A stretch of DNA of 64,000 bases from Flavobacterium degerlachei (GTDB lineage Bacteria; Bacteroidota; Bacteroidia; Flavobacteriales; Flavobacteriaceae). Below, in pieces: positions 53,619-63,122 of the stretch; positions within the stretch are counted from its first letter, which is position 1; every line of letters starts with the position of its first letter. Both the position numbers and the translations under genes were made by a program. The DNA lies in the NCBI RefSeq assembly GCF_900106645.1, contig NZ_FNMV01000017.1:1-64000 (forward strand), given 5' to 3'. The notes under the pieces were generated by a model. It was not told the DNA's origin. It made no database searches and saw nothing but the letters and a program-made list of their open reading frames with translations.

Positions 53619-53734
53619 GTATATATTTTAAAGTAACGAATTTATGAAAAATAGGAATGCCATTTCTGTAAAAACAGAAAAATTACATCCCTTAAATTCC
53701 AACTATAATTCTTAATGTGTATTCAAGTGTAGTC

Positions 53735-56728
53735 CTAAAACTCAATCGAATCATAAATAATTTCTTGGATATCTTCTCTTATATTCCCTTTTGATAATTT
53801 ATTTACAGCATCATTTGGATAAGTTCGATTGGATAAAAAGATATAGACAATTTCGGTTTCAGGATCTGCCCATGCCATCGTTCCGGTAAATCCGGTATGG
53901 CCAAAACTAGTCATTGAAGCGCAACCGCAAGTGGGACCACTTTTGCCCAATTGTGGTTTATCAAAACCTACTCCTCTCCGATTTCCTTCAGCACAAAAAT
54001 AACAGGTATTAAAATCATCAAATGTCTTTTGCGAAAAATACTGACGGTTACCGTAATTCCCTTTCTGCAAATAGAGCTGCATTATTTTAGCAACATCCAT
54101 GCTATTCGAAAAAATTCCTGCGTGACCTCCAATTCCTCCCTCCATAGCGGCTCCCATATCATGAACATAGCCCTGTATCGTTTGGTGCCTGAAATAAGTG
54201 TCGATTTCTGTAGGTGCAATTCTGTTTTTATTGATTTTTTCTAAGGGATTATACATGGTGTTATTCGCCCCAAGAGGTTTATAGAAGTTTTCATAACTTA
54301 ACTCGTCCAATTTTTTCCCGGTTAATTTTTCCAAATATTCTTTCAGGATAATAAAAGTAAAGTCGCTGTATCGATATCCTTTTTGTGGTAATAATTTACT
54401 ATCTGCAATTATCTTCATAATGGTATCGTGATAATCATCCCTTAAATATAAGCTGTCTGCTACTTTTGTTGAAAACGGAGCTTCTTTAACTTTTCTATAA
54501 TACGCCTCTAAAGGATTACCGTTACGATCTATGGTTGCTTTATAAAAAGGAATCCAAGGAAGCAAACGGGCATAATGGGATAAAAATTCTTTAAAGCGGA
54601 TGTCCTTTTTATTTGAATTCTTAAAAATAGGTAACATGGAGTCTAACCTTGTTTCCATATTTATTTTATTGGCATCATATTGCAGCATAGCATTAGGCAA
54701 GGTGGATAATATTTTTGTCAAAGAAGCAACATCATACAAGTCAGTATTTAACACCTTCGATTTAGATTCATAGGTAAGAGAACCATACGATTTCTGAAAC
54801 ACCACTTTTCCTTTTCTTGCTACAAGTATTTGCATACCAGGAGCCATTCTTCCATTGATTGCCTTTTGAGCAATAGCATCAATCTTAGATAAAACAACAG
54901 GGTTCATTCCTACATTCTCTGGAGCTGTAAAACCCAATATATTTAACTTTTCAGTGGAAAACCCTGATTTAGCAACAAAATCTGAAGAAATCGTAACTGG
55001 TAACTTTCCTTTTGAACTAATTGCCCCAAAAATTAATTCAGCCGACACTTCCTGTGCAATCGCGCTATTTTGATAGGAAATAACTAATCCGCCCAAATCA
55101 TCAAAATTTGTGATGGGAAGCAATGAATATGGCGAGGCAAAAACATCCAGAATAACATTGTTGTTTTTTGTCAAAAAAGCCAACTTTGCTAATTCATTAG
55201 ATGTAAAATCGTGATTTTTAAATGCTGCATTCGATTTATGATACCCAATAATTACGGTTGTGAAAGGCTTTAATTTTAATTGCAAACTATCTAAATTAGT
55301 ATCAGCTACTTCCGTTATTTCAGCATATTTTTTAAGTGTTGAAACAAAGCTGCTATTTGTTGCGTCACCCATTTTTACATAGGCTATTTTTTGATTTTCC
55401 AATTCCTTGATTGGTAAAATAGAATTTGTATTTTTTAAAACAGTAATAGCATTTTCATACAATTCGTATTCCAACGCATTATTTTTCGAAGGATTAAGAT
55501 CCTCATACAAGTTCTTTATTTCTATAGGCTTGTAAGAATTCAAACCTGCCAAATATTTAAATTTAAGTATCTTCTTTACAGAAAAAGCTATTCTTTTTTC
55601 AGTTAACAAAGAGTCTCGATACGCATCTTTAAAAATTTCAATTGCCAACGGAACATCTTCGGGAAATAATAAAATATCATTACCTGCTAAAAAAGCTTTT
55701 AAATCTACATATCCCGCTTTATGAACATTGCTTACAGCCTTCATGTTAAGCGCATCGGTAAAAATAAGACCGTCGAAACCCAGTTCTTTTTGAAGAACAT
55801 CAGTAACTACGTTATATGAAATTGAAGACGGATAATTCTTTCTTGACTCCAAACTCGGGACGTTCAAATGGGCTACCATAACAGAGGAAAGTCCTTCTGC
55901 AAACATTTGCTTGTAGGGATAAAACTCCATCATTTCCAATCTTTCTTTCGAAAAGTTAACTGTAGGCAAGGCTTTATGCGAATCAGTTTCAGTATCACCA
56001 TGGCCCGGAAAATGTTTTCCAGTCGCAAAAACGCCCTCACTCTGATACCCTTTCATTAAAGCGACAGCTCTTTCAGTCACTTTATATTTGTCTTCGCCAA
56101 AAGAACGAAAACCAATAATTGGATTTTTAGGGTTGGTATTTATATCAAGTACTGGCGCAAAATTAAACTGCAGCCCTAATCTTTTGCTTTGCTGTCCTAT
56201 TTGAACTCCCATTTTTTCAATGAGTTTCATGTCCTGAACTGCCCCAAGTGTCATGTTGTACGGATAACTATAGGTTGAATCAAGTCTCATTGCTAATCCC
56301 CATTCGGCATCATTCCCAATAAACAAAGGCACTTTCGATTTGGCTTGGAAACGATTAGTTAATTTGGCCTGAGCTAAGGGTCCACCCTGGAAGAAAATCA
56401 AACCTCCGATTTTATTTTCCGTGATGAGTTTTTCAATGGCGTTAGTATGCGCATTGTCTTTATTCGAATAAGCAGCAACCATAAACAATTGCCCTATTTT
56501 CTCATCTAAGGGCATTGCATCATAGATACTATCTACCCATTTTTTCCCTTCATCCGATACATCAAATAATGTAGCTTTCTTTTGTGGTTTGTCAATTTCC
56601 AAATCAACTACTTCGGTAGGAATATGAGAGAACACTACTTTAGGCTTATCTTTTTTTACGCTGCTACAACTGGCTATAAAAAAAAATAAGACATAAAGAA
56701 AATAAATTCTGATGTCTGTATTTTTCAT
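53735..56728 (-). CDS. glycoside hydrolase family 3 (NagZ type) fused to a beta-lactamase-like domain
   Basis: A 997-residue lipoprotein (ASCSS, Cys21). Residues about 60-400 are a GH3 beta-N-acetylhexosaminidase domain with the NagZ motif KHFPGHGDTETDSH and the nucleophile region GFDGLIFTDALNMKAV. A linker with an alpha/beta GH3-C-like segment (residues about 420-590) precedes a serine beta-lactamase-like domain: SLTK as the SxxK motif, YSD as the YxN-type motif and HTG in FGHTGFTG. Likely roles are recycling or turnover of peptidoglycan at the cell surface. This fusion is common in Bacteroidota. Confidence 0.88.
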   Translation of the reverse strand: MKNTDIRIYFLYVLFFFIASCSSVKKDKPKVVFSHIPTEVVDLEIDKPQKKATLFDVSDEGKKWVDSIYDAMPLDEKIGQLFMVAAYSNKDNAHTNAIEKLITENKIGGLIFFQGGPLAQAKLTNRFQAKSKVPLFIGNDAEWGLAMRLDSTYSYPYNMTLGAVQDMKLIEKMGVQIGQQSKRLGLQFNFAPVLDINTNPKNPIIGFRSFGEDKYKVTERAVALMKGYQSEGVFATGKHFPGHGDTETDSHKALPTVNFSKERLEMMEFYPYKQMFAEGLSSVMVAHLNVPSLESRKNYPSSISYNVVTDVLQKELGFDGLIFTDALNMKAVSNVHKAGYVDLKAFLAGNDILLFPEDVPLAIEIFKDAYRDSLLTEKRIAFSVKKILKFKYLAGLNSYKPIEIKNLYEDLNPSKNNALEYELYENAITVLKNTNSILPIKELENQKIAYVKMGDATNSSFVSTLKKYAEITEVADTNLDSLQLKLKPFTTVIIGYHKSNAAFKNHDFTSNELAKLAFLTKNNNVILDVFASPYSLLPITNFDDLGGLVISYQNSAIAQEVSAELIFGAISSKGKLPVTISSDFVAKSGFSTEKLNILGFTAPENVGMNPVVLSKIDAIAQKAINGRMAPGMQILVARKGKVVFQKSYGSLTYESKSKVLNTDLYDVASLTKILSTLPNAMLQYDANKINMETRLDSMLPIFKNSNKKDIRFKEFLSHYARLLPWIPFYKATIDRNGNPLEAYYRKVKEAPFSTKVADSLYLRDDYHDTIMKIIADSKLLPQKGYRYSDFTFIILKEYLEKLTGKKLDELSYENFYKPLGANNTMYNPLEKINKNRIAPTEIDTYFRHQTIQGYVHDMGAAMEGGIGGHAGIFSNSMDVAKIMQLYLQKGNYGNRQYFSQKTFDDFNTCYFCAEGNRRGVGFDKPQLGKSGPTCGCASMTSFGHTGFTGTMAWADPETEIVYIFLSNRTYPNDAVNKLSKGNIREDIQEIIYDSIEF

Positions 56729-56743
56729 TGTAGTGTATTTATT

Positions 56744-57226
56744 TTAGAAAAATCGGCTATGCCAACTATCAATTGCTGGAACTTCCCATGATTCATTGTA
56801 CTCCTGTATATTATTAATTAAGTTATTAAAAACTACAGTGTTTTCAGTAACCGCCTTATCCTTTACCATTTTTTTGAAATCAATTAATGGTTTATGGGCA
56901 ATATGCTCTCCTAATTTAAAAGTAACATTCATCTTGTCCAATAAATCAACATTGTATTTCTTTTCCAAACTTTGAATAAACTCTACAGAAGAATCTATTG
57001 AGCATCCAGTCGCCGCCTGTACTTCTTGATCAACAGCAATTATTATAAAGCGATTGTATTTAAGTTGATATGAGGAAGCAAGCCCAGTGCCATGTGCAGC
57101 CCAATTTTCAAGAAAGGATTTCAAGGCAATTTCAATCTCTGCAAATTCAGCGTCCGAAAATTTACGATTGCATTGATAGATCCATATTCTGGATTCTTCA
57201 GGAAGTGTATTAAAATCTACTAGCAT
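56744..57226 (-). CDS. conserved protein often labelled ABC transporter ATPase
   Basis: A 160-residue soluble protein that begins with LPEESRIWIYQCNRKFSDAE and has the core FLENWAAHGTGLASSYQLKYNRFIIIAVDQE and ATGCSIDSSVEFIQSLE. I recall it from flavobacterial genomes where it carries the label ABC transporter ATPase, although no Walker or signature motif is present here; that label should not be trusted. It lies 15 bases upstream of the GH3 gene in the same direction. Confidence 0.7.
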   Translation of the reverse strand: MLVDFNTLPEESRIWIYQCNRKFSDAEFAEIEIALKSFLENWAAHGTGLASSYQLKYNRFIIIAVDQEVQAATGCSIDSSVEFIQSLEKKYNVDLLDKMNVTFKLGEHIAHKPLIDFKKMVKDKAVTENTVVFNNLINNIQEYNESWEVPAIDSWHSRFF

Positions 57227-57357
57227 AATGATTATTTATTCTACAAAAATAAGGCTTTCGATTTATATAATTTGAACTATCACTATAAAAATACAATTCT
57301 ATTATGAAATGCTTTTGAAAAAACATAAATCAACAACAGCCAACTATCAAAAACAAA

Positions 57358-57390
57358 AAAAGGCTAAAACGAATACCGCTTTAACCTTTT
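57358..57390 (-). terminator. imperfect terminator of the Fe-S operon
   Basis: AAAAGGCTAAAACG (57358-57371) pairs with CGCTTTAACCTTTT (57377-57390) with two mismatches. On the minus strand a T tract follows. It lies just past the 3' end of the CCG-domain gene. Confidence 0.6.
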
Positions 57391-57412
57391 AAATATTCTA
57401 TAAGTTACTTCC

Positions 57413-58204
57413 TTACAAATCTTCCGCATTAGCGATTAACTCTGCAATATCCATAACTTTCACATCTCCTTCTTTTTCTTTGTTTTTCACACCATCAGTC
57501 ATCATCGTGTTACAAAACGGACAACCTGCAGCAATAATATCTGGCTTAGTTTCTAATGCTTCTTCGGTTCTTTCAACATTTATTTCCTTGTTTCCAGGCT
57601 CAGCATCTTTAAACATTTGCGCTCCACCAGCACCACAACATAAACCATTAGCTTTAGAACGTTTCATTTCAACTAATTCAACATCGAGTTTGCGAATCAA
57701 ATCTCTTGGAGCTTCATAAACCTTATTAGCTCTTCCCAAATAACAGGGGTCATGGAATGTGATTTTTTTTCCTTTAAATTGTCCTCCTTCGATAGTTAAT
57801 CTTCCATCGTCTAACAGGGATTTCAAAAACTCAGTATGATGTACTACTTCATACTTTCCACCTAACTCAGGGTATTCATTTTTTATTGTATTAAAACAAT
57901 GCGGACAAGCAGTAACAATTTTTTTGGCTTCATAAGCATTGAGAACTTCAATGTTCATCATTGCTTGCATTTGAAACAAAAACTCATTCCCAGCTCTTTT
58001 TGCAGGATCTCCAGTACAGCTTTCTTCCGTACCAAGAACAGCAAAAGAAACATTTGTACGGTTTAAAATTCGAACAAAAGCTTTTGTAATCTTTTTTGCC
58101 CTATCATCAAAACTTCCTGCACAACCTACCCAAAACAAAACCTCTGGTTGCTTTCCTTGAGCTAGCATTTCTGCCATAGTTGGCACTATTAAATTCTCTG
58201 ACAT
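57413..58204 (-). CDS. CCG-domain Fe-S protein (heterodisulfide reductase B-like)
   Basis: A 263-residue soluble protein with two cysteine-rich CCG domains: VGCAGSFDDRAKK, CTGDPAKRAGNEFLFQ and TACPHCFNTIKNEYP, then HDPCYLGRANK, NGLCCGAGGAQMF and AGCPFCNTMMTDG. HdrB-type and glycolate-oxidase-type proteins share this domain. I use ATG 58204 (MSENLIVP), as the longer frame adds 12 residues of AT-rich sequence. With the following membrane ferredoxin-like gene it probably forms a quinone- or thiol-linked electron-transfer unit. Confidence 0.88.
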   Translation of the reverse strand: MSENLIVPTMAEMLAQGKQPEVLFWVGCAGSFDDRAKKITKAFVRILNRTNVSFAVLGTEESCTGDPAKRAGNEFLFQMQAMMNIEVLNAYEAKKIVTACPHCFNTIKNEYPELGGKYEVVHHTEFLKSLLDDGRLTIEGGQFKGKKITFHDPCYLGRANKVYEAPRDLIRKLDVELVEMKRSKANGLCCGAGGAQMFKDAEPGNKEINVERTEEALETKPDIIAAGCPFCNTMMTDGVKNKEKEGDVKVMDIAELIANAEDL

Positions 58205-58328
58205 ATATTTTTTTTTAAAGTTTAAAAAACAAATTTTCATGTTTTGAAAATTTGAAATCTAATATTTATTGGTGTTGACTGTGATAAAAAACTCCTAAGC
58301 TTACTTAAAGGATCATTTTCAATTCCTC

Positions 58329-59666
58329 TTAATTTTCATTTTTCCAATTCAACCTGTCTTGTTGGTTGTATTGCCATGGCGCTCCGTTATTCTCAATGTT
58401 AGTCATCATTGCGTTTAATGGCATTGGAGCAGCACTTTGTTCCATAACTAAATAACGTCGCATATCCATAATAATAGAGAGAGGACTTATGTTTACTGGA
58501 CATTCCTCAACACATGCATTACATGATGTACAAGCCCAAAGTTCCTCAGCTGTAATATAATCATTTAACAAGGTTTTATTGTCTGGAATAAAAACACCTT
58601 TATTGGCATCAATATTTTTACCTACCTCTTCCATTCTATCTCTGGTATCCATCATAATCTTTCGAGGAGACAGTTTTTTACCAGTTATATTTGCTGGACA
58701 AGCTGATGTACATCTTCCACATTCAGTACATGTATAGGCATTTAACAGTTGTACCCAGTTCAAATCCTGAATATCACTAGCTCCAAATTTAGCAGGAACT
58801 TCACCTTCTGCTGGTGCTGGCGCTGCTGCAAATGGATCAGCGTTTGGATCCATCATCATTTTAACTTCTTTAGTTACCGCTTCTAAATTATCAAATTGTC
58901 CCAAAGGATTCAAGTCGGCAAAATAGGTATTTGGAAATGCTAATAGGATATGCAAGTGTTTCGAGAAATACAAATAGTTCATAAAAACTAAAATACCAGC
59001 AATATGAATCCACCAGAAAACTTCAAAAAGAAGCATTACTGTTTCATTTGCCATTCCATTAAATAAAGGCTCAATAAATTGACTTATTGGAAAAGAACCT
59101 GCTTTTATAAAATGAGAAAAGCCTCCTGATACGTTCTGTAAATGCAGATCAGAAGCATCCATTAGTAAAAATAAAGTCATTAAAACAACTTCAAAATAAA
59201 GTATGTAGTTAGCGTCATTTTTAGGAAATCCTTTTAAATCTCCCATAACGAAACGTTTCAATTTTATTACATTTCTACGTATCCAAAAAACAACTACTGC
59301 AACAATAACTAATATTGCCAATATCTCGAAAGACCCGATCAGTACGTCATAAAACGAACCCATGAAAGCAAAAAATCTATGCGTACCAAACAAACCATCA
59401 ATGATGATTTCTAACAATTCAATGTTAATGATAATGAACCCTAAGTAAACAACAATATGCAGTGCACCAGCTATAGGTCTTTTAACCATTTTAGATTGTC
59501 CCATGGCAATCATCGCCATGTTTTTCCAACGAGCAGATGGATTGTCTTTACGGTCTATATCTATACCTAGATTTATGTTTCGTTTGATTTTATTTATGTT
59601 TCGAAAGAAATAACCAAATCCGATAACCAATAATACGGCAAATAATATATTGTCTAAGTAGCTCAT
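58329..59666 (-). CDS. membrane (Fe-S)-binding protein, HdrC/HdrE-like
   Basis: A 445-residue protein. About five membrane helices over residues 1-250 carry His residues that could bind haem b (for example HIVVYLG, WIHIAGI). The C-terminus has two [4Fe-4S] clusters, CTECGRCTSACPANITG and CTSCNACVEECPVNISP. This is the usual fused arrangement of a haem-b-like subunit with a ferredoxin, as in HdrE/DsrM-like systems. It lies 124 bases upstream of the CCG-domain gene and 5 bases downstream of the MCE gene. Confidence 0.88.
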   Translation of the reverse strand: MSYLDNILFAVLLVIGFGYFFRNINKIKRNINLGIDIDRKDNPSARWKNMAMIAMGQSKMVKRPIAGALHIVVYLGFIIINIELLEIIIDGLFGTHRFFAFMGSFYDVLIGSFEILAILVIVAVVVFWIRRNVIKLKRFVMGDLKGFPKNDANYILYFEVVLMTLFLLMDASDLHLQNVSGGFSHFIKAGSFPISQFIEPLFNGMANETVMLLFEVFWWIHIAGILVFMNYLYFSKHLHILLAFPNTYFADLNPLGQFDNLEAVTKEVKMMMDPNADPFAAAPAPAEGEVPAKFGASDIQDLNWVQLLNAYTCTECGRCTSACPANITGKKLSPRKIMMDTRDRMEEVGKNIDANKGVFIPDNKTLLNDYITAEELWACTSCNACVEECPVNISPLSIIMDMRRYLVMEQSAAPMPLNAMMTNIENNGAPWQYNQQDRLNWKNEN

Positions 59667-59671
59667 TAAAT

Positions 59672-60637
59672 TTAGTTTTGGGTTGATGAAATTGTATCTT
59701 TTACTGGCGCTTTATAAGGTTTGTCCTTTTTTCCAAAAACTGAAATATTCACATATCTCGTAGGATGAAGTCTCACATCCTGAAGTAAAAGCTCCAACTC
59801 TTTTGAAGTTTTATCTAAATTGTTATATAAGGCATCGTCATTCAACAATTTACCCATTGTTCCATTTCCAGATTTCAAACCATTCATAATACCATCAACT
59901 TTAGCTAATGTAGCATTTAGGTTTTTCACTGATTTACCTAAGTCGGCTTTATTTAATGAATCGGAAATTTTAGAAAAATCAGAAGAAATCTTATTAAAGT
60001 TAGTTACAACACCTTTTATTTGAGTTTTATTCTCGTCTAAAATAGTATTCATACTCAAGGAAGCTTTGTGGAATTGCTCCATAGTCGCACTCAATTCAGC
60101 TAGGCTTTTTCTTAAATCCTCTTGCGCTTTCTTATCTAAGACATTATTAACTCCAGTAATTAGAACATCTGCATTAGCCATTATTTTCTCTAATTTTTCC
60201 TGAATAGGTCCTAATTTGTCACCTACACTTGCCGTAAGTCCCATCCTTATTTCTCCCTTTAGTCTTTGACCATCTAAGGAAATTGAAGGATCTTTAAAAT
60301 TTGGCTCAATTGCAATTTGTTTCCCTCCAATAAATCCTGGCTCATAAATAGTAGCGATACTGGATTTAGAAATTGGAAAGTCAGTTTTAATTTGTAACTC
60401 TACTAATAACTTTCCTGTACTTTCCTCTATTGAGATGTTGTTCACTTTTCCAATAATTAATCCGTTTAAAGTGACCGGAGAAGATGGAGCTAAACCTTCA
60501 ACAGATTCATATTCCACATAAAAAGTTTTGTAACTATTAAAAAGGTCTCTACCTTTTAAAAAGCTATAACCCCAAATAAATAATAATATAGACGCAATTA
60601 CCAAAATTGCCGTTTTTATTTCTCTTGTTAATTTCAA
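59672..60637 (-). CDS. MlaD family (MCE domain) protein
   Basis: A 321-residue protein with an N-terminal membrane helix (IKTAILVIASILLFIWGYSFLKG), one MCE domain (YVEYESVEGLAPSSPVTLNGLIIGKVNNISIE) and a long helical tail with regular leucine spacing (residues about 130-280). MCE proteins form rings or tubes that carry lipids between membranes; single-domain MlaD-type proteins with long helices form needle-like channels. The permease and ATPase of such a system are not in the window. It follows an amidase gene by 45 bases. Confidence 0.88.
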   Translation of the reverse strand: MKLTREIKTAILVIASILLFIWGYSFLKGRDLFNSYKTFYVEYESVEGLAPSSPVTLNGLIIGKVNNISIEESTGKLLVELQIKTDFPISKSSIATIYEPGFIGGKQIAIEPNFKDPSISLDGQRLKGEIRMGLTASVGDKLGPIQEKLEKIMANADVLITGVNNVLDKKAQEDLRKSLAELSATMEQFHKASLSMNTILDENKTQIKGVVTNFNKISSDFSKISDSLNKADLGKSVKNLNATLAKVDGIMNGLKSGNGTMGKLLNDDALYNNLDKTSKELELLLQDVRLHPTRYVNISVFGKKDKPYKAPVKDTISSTQN

Positions 60638-60682
60638 AATCTAAGTGTTTTTTGACAAATTTAATATAAAATAATGAACTTG

Positions 60683-61825
60683 TTATAATTTAATTGCTTC
60701 TTGAACGCTAATCTTTTTTCCGTTTTTAAATGCAATCAAAAAAGCAGAATCATATCCTTTAGCCTTTGCTTCATCTACTAAACGCATAGATTCGCCATAA
60801 TCAGAAGTTTCACCATACATGTATTTGTACAAATTATCATCATAATCCATTGAGATGTTCCTTAAACCTTTAAAATTTCTAGGGTTCAGGTCCATTTTTC
60901 TTCCACTTGCAGCAATTTGCACCTTAAAAATAACATTCGAGCTATCTTGCTTAACTACTGGTTTTTTAATTTCAGCTGGAGCAGAACTGTTGTTCTCCAC
61001 GCTTCTTTGAGAAGGTATTGTTTCTGCTGTTTCGGCACCACCATTCCCATAATACTCATTTTTGTAACTGATAATTGCATTAGCAATTGCTCTGGCAATT
61101 TCATTCTGCCCATCTTCTGAGTCTAACAAATTACCTTCGGTATAGTTCGATATAAAACCCATTTCCACTAAAACTCTTGGCATATACGCTTTGTGTAGTA
61201 CCATAAAGGGAGCTTGCTTAACACCACCTCCTCTTAGTTTTTTTCCTAGCCCATCAAATGAATTTTCTATTTTACTTGCTAGTGAAATACTATTTTCAAG
61301 ATATTCTTCCTGCATCAAGGTCAATCCAATCATTGTTTCCGGAGAGTTAGGATCAAAACCTTCATATTTACGTTTGTAATCTTTCTCCAATGTAATAACC
61401 GAGTTTTCCTTTTTTGCAGCCTCTAAATTCGAAGCAACCTTATTCATACCCATCACATAAGTCTCTGTACCGAATGCAGCCGTATTTCTATTTGCATTAC
61501 AATGAATAGAAACAAAAACATTGGCATCAGCCCTATTTGCTATATTCGCTCTTTCAACTAAGTCAATAAAGACATCTGTTTTCCTTGTATAAGTAACATC
61601 AACTTTAGAATTAGCTTCTAATAATTTCCCCACTTTAAGCACGACAGCTAATGCAATGTTTTTCTCAACATGACCATTATATACCGCACCAAAATCATGT
61701 GCACCATGTCCTGCATCTAAGGTTACTTTAAAGTTTTTATTTTGCCCAAAAGAAAGACTACTAACTAAAAAAGTTAGAAATAATACTAATTTAAGAGTGT
61801 TCTTTTTACTAATTATCAATTTCAA
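60683..61825 (-). CDS. N-acetylmuramoyl-L-alanine amidase with SPOR domain
   Basis: A 380-residue secreted amidase (signal SLSFGQNK). Residues 30-250 form the zinc amidase_3 domain: TLDAGHGAHDFGAVYNG (His), the Glu in HVEKNIALAV, FVSIHCNANRN (His), and EMGFISNYTEG (catalytic Glu). A linker leads to a C-terminal SPOR domain (VIFKVQIAASGRKMDLNPRNFKGL to AFLIAFKNGKKISVQEA), which binds denuded glycan at division sites. It is the first of two paralogous amidases; the second, upstream, has lost its SPOR domain. Confidence 0.92.
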   Translation of the reverse strand: MKLIISKKNTLKLVLFLTFLVSSLSFGQNKNFKVTLDAGHGAHDFGAVYNGHVEKNIALAVVLKVGKLLEANSKVDVTYTRKTDVFIDLVERANIANRADANVFVSIHCNANRNTAAFGTETYVMGMNKVASNLEAAKKENSVITLEKDYKRKYEGFDPNSPETMIGLTLMQEEYLENSISLASKIENSFDGLGKKLRGGGVKQAPFMVLHKAYMPRVLVEMGFISNYTEGNLLDSEDGQNEIARAIANAIISYKNEYYGNGGAETAETIPSQRSVENNSSAPAEIKKPVVKQDSSNVIFKVQIAASGRKMDLNPRNFKGLRNISMDYDDNLYKYMYGETSDYGESMRLVDEAKAKGYDSAFLIAFKNGKKISVQEAIKL

Positions 61826-61896
61826 AATCTATTTTTTTTTTACAATTTAATTATTCTTCTTATCTAACCTCTAAAGTGTTATGACAAGACTTTTAC

Positions 61897-62181
61897 TTAT
61901 TTAATTTCTACTAATATTGCATCCGGATATCCAATCCTTTGCGCTTCTAATTACATTTTTGTTGTTTTTTCCAGATTAGATCCTTCTCCCTACATATACC
62001 TAAATAATTCATTGTCAAATGTACTTGATATATTGCTTAATCCTTTTAAATTACTGGATATTAACGGTATCTTTTTAGCGCTTGCTAAAAGCTGTACTTT
62101 ATATAAAATTTGATTATTAATTGAAGATACATTTTCTACTAAACTAGTATTACTATCTTCAATTGCTTTATCAACAATTCA
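61897..62181 (-). pseudogene. decayed SPOR domain of the second amidase
   Basis: In the same frame as the second amidase and directly after its TGA, the sequence continues as a SPOR domain: LYKVQLLASAKKIPL, then NLKGLSNISSTFDNELFRYM, then YPDAILVEIK, ending at TAA 61897. It matches the SPOR domain of the neighbouring paralogue residue for residue. Three internal stops interrupt it: TGA at 62179, TAG at 61990 and TAA at 61951 (plus the gene's own TGA at 62182). Confidence 0.85.
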
Positions 62182-62958
62182 TCAAGCTCCAAAATATTTC
62201 TTTTTATACTGAACTATCGCATTTGCTATTTGCAATGCCATTTGATCTTGTCCTTCCTCTGAGTTCAAAAATTCCCCCTCTTCTTTATTTGATAGAAACC
62301 CTAGCTCAATTAAAACACTAGGCATATAAACTGCGTCTAAAACCCACAGTGGCTGTTGCTTTATACCTCTGGAATTTCTATTTAATTTATTTGTGAAATT
62401 ATCCTGAATTTCAGTAGCTAATATAATACTATTATTCAAGTTCTCTTCTTGCAAAATAGTCAATCCAATCAAGGATTCTGGTTTACTAGGGTCAAATCCT
62501 TGGTACGTATCTTTAAAATTATCTTCTAATAAAATTACTGAATTTTCCCTTTTCGCAACCTCTAAATTAAGATCACTTCGAGACAAACCCATTACAAAAG
62601 TTTCAGTCCCATAAGGCTGAAAATTTTTCACAGAATTGCAGTGAATAGAAACAAACAAATTAGCATTCGCTTTGTTCGCAATCTTTGGTCTATTTGCTAA
62701 TTCAATAAAAACATCAGAAGTTCGAGTATAAATAATTTTAAAACCATCTGTTTTTTCTAAAATACTCCCCACCTTTAGCGCAGTTTTAAGCGCAATTACT
62801 TTTTCAGTAAAGCCATGATAAGAATTTCCGGGGTCTTTACCGCCATGACCTGCATCTAACACTACAGTAAGCGTTTGATCGTTTTGAGAAAACGCACTTG
62901 TACTATTAAATAATATAAAAATTGGTATCAAAAAAAAACTATAATAATTGAATTTCAT
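62182..62958 (-). CDS. N-acetylmuramoyl-L-alanine amidase, catalytic domain only
   Basis: A 258-residue secreted amidase (signal ending SAFSQ) with all catalytic features: VLDAGHGGKDPG, the Glu in FTEKVIALK, FVSIHCNSVKN and ELGFLSNKEEG. It ends right after the amidase_3 domain at a TGA TGA double stop, and what follows is the remains of a SPOR domain. It is a recent truncated paralogue of the neighbouring amidase. It lies divergent to lptD. With an intact active site it may still work, without targeting to the septum. Confidence 0.88.
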   Translation of the reverse strand: MKFNYYSFFLIPIFILFNSTSAFSQNDQTLTVVLDAGHGGKDPGNSYHGFTEKVIALKTALKVGSILEKTDGFKIIYTRTSDVFIELANRPKIANKANANLFVSIHCNSVKNFQPYGTETFVMGLSRSDLNLEVAKRENSVILLEDNFKDTYQGFDPSKPESLIGLTILQEENLNNSIILATEIQDNFTNKLNRNSRGIKQQPLWVLDAVYMPSVLIELGFLSNKEEGEFLNSEEGQDQMALQIANAIVQYKKKYFGA

Positions 62959-63122
62959 ATGTAAAATTTAATTTTAATAAATACATGCATAATTCTAAAG
63001 TTAATTTAATTAAAACACTGAGGTTATAAAAATTTTATTTGATTATTTTTGACAAAAAATAATCTGTAAGTTTGACACTTCAAAAAACAGGCCATAATTT
63101 TACAAAAATAGTATTTAAACCT

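Noticed and set aside
56744..57226. Annotation as an ABC transporter ATPase
   Set aside because: No Walker A, signature or Walker B motif is present; the label seems to be a propagated database name.
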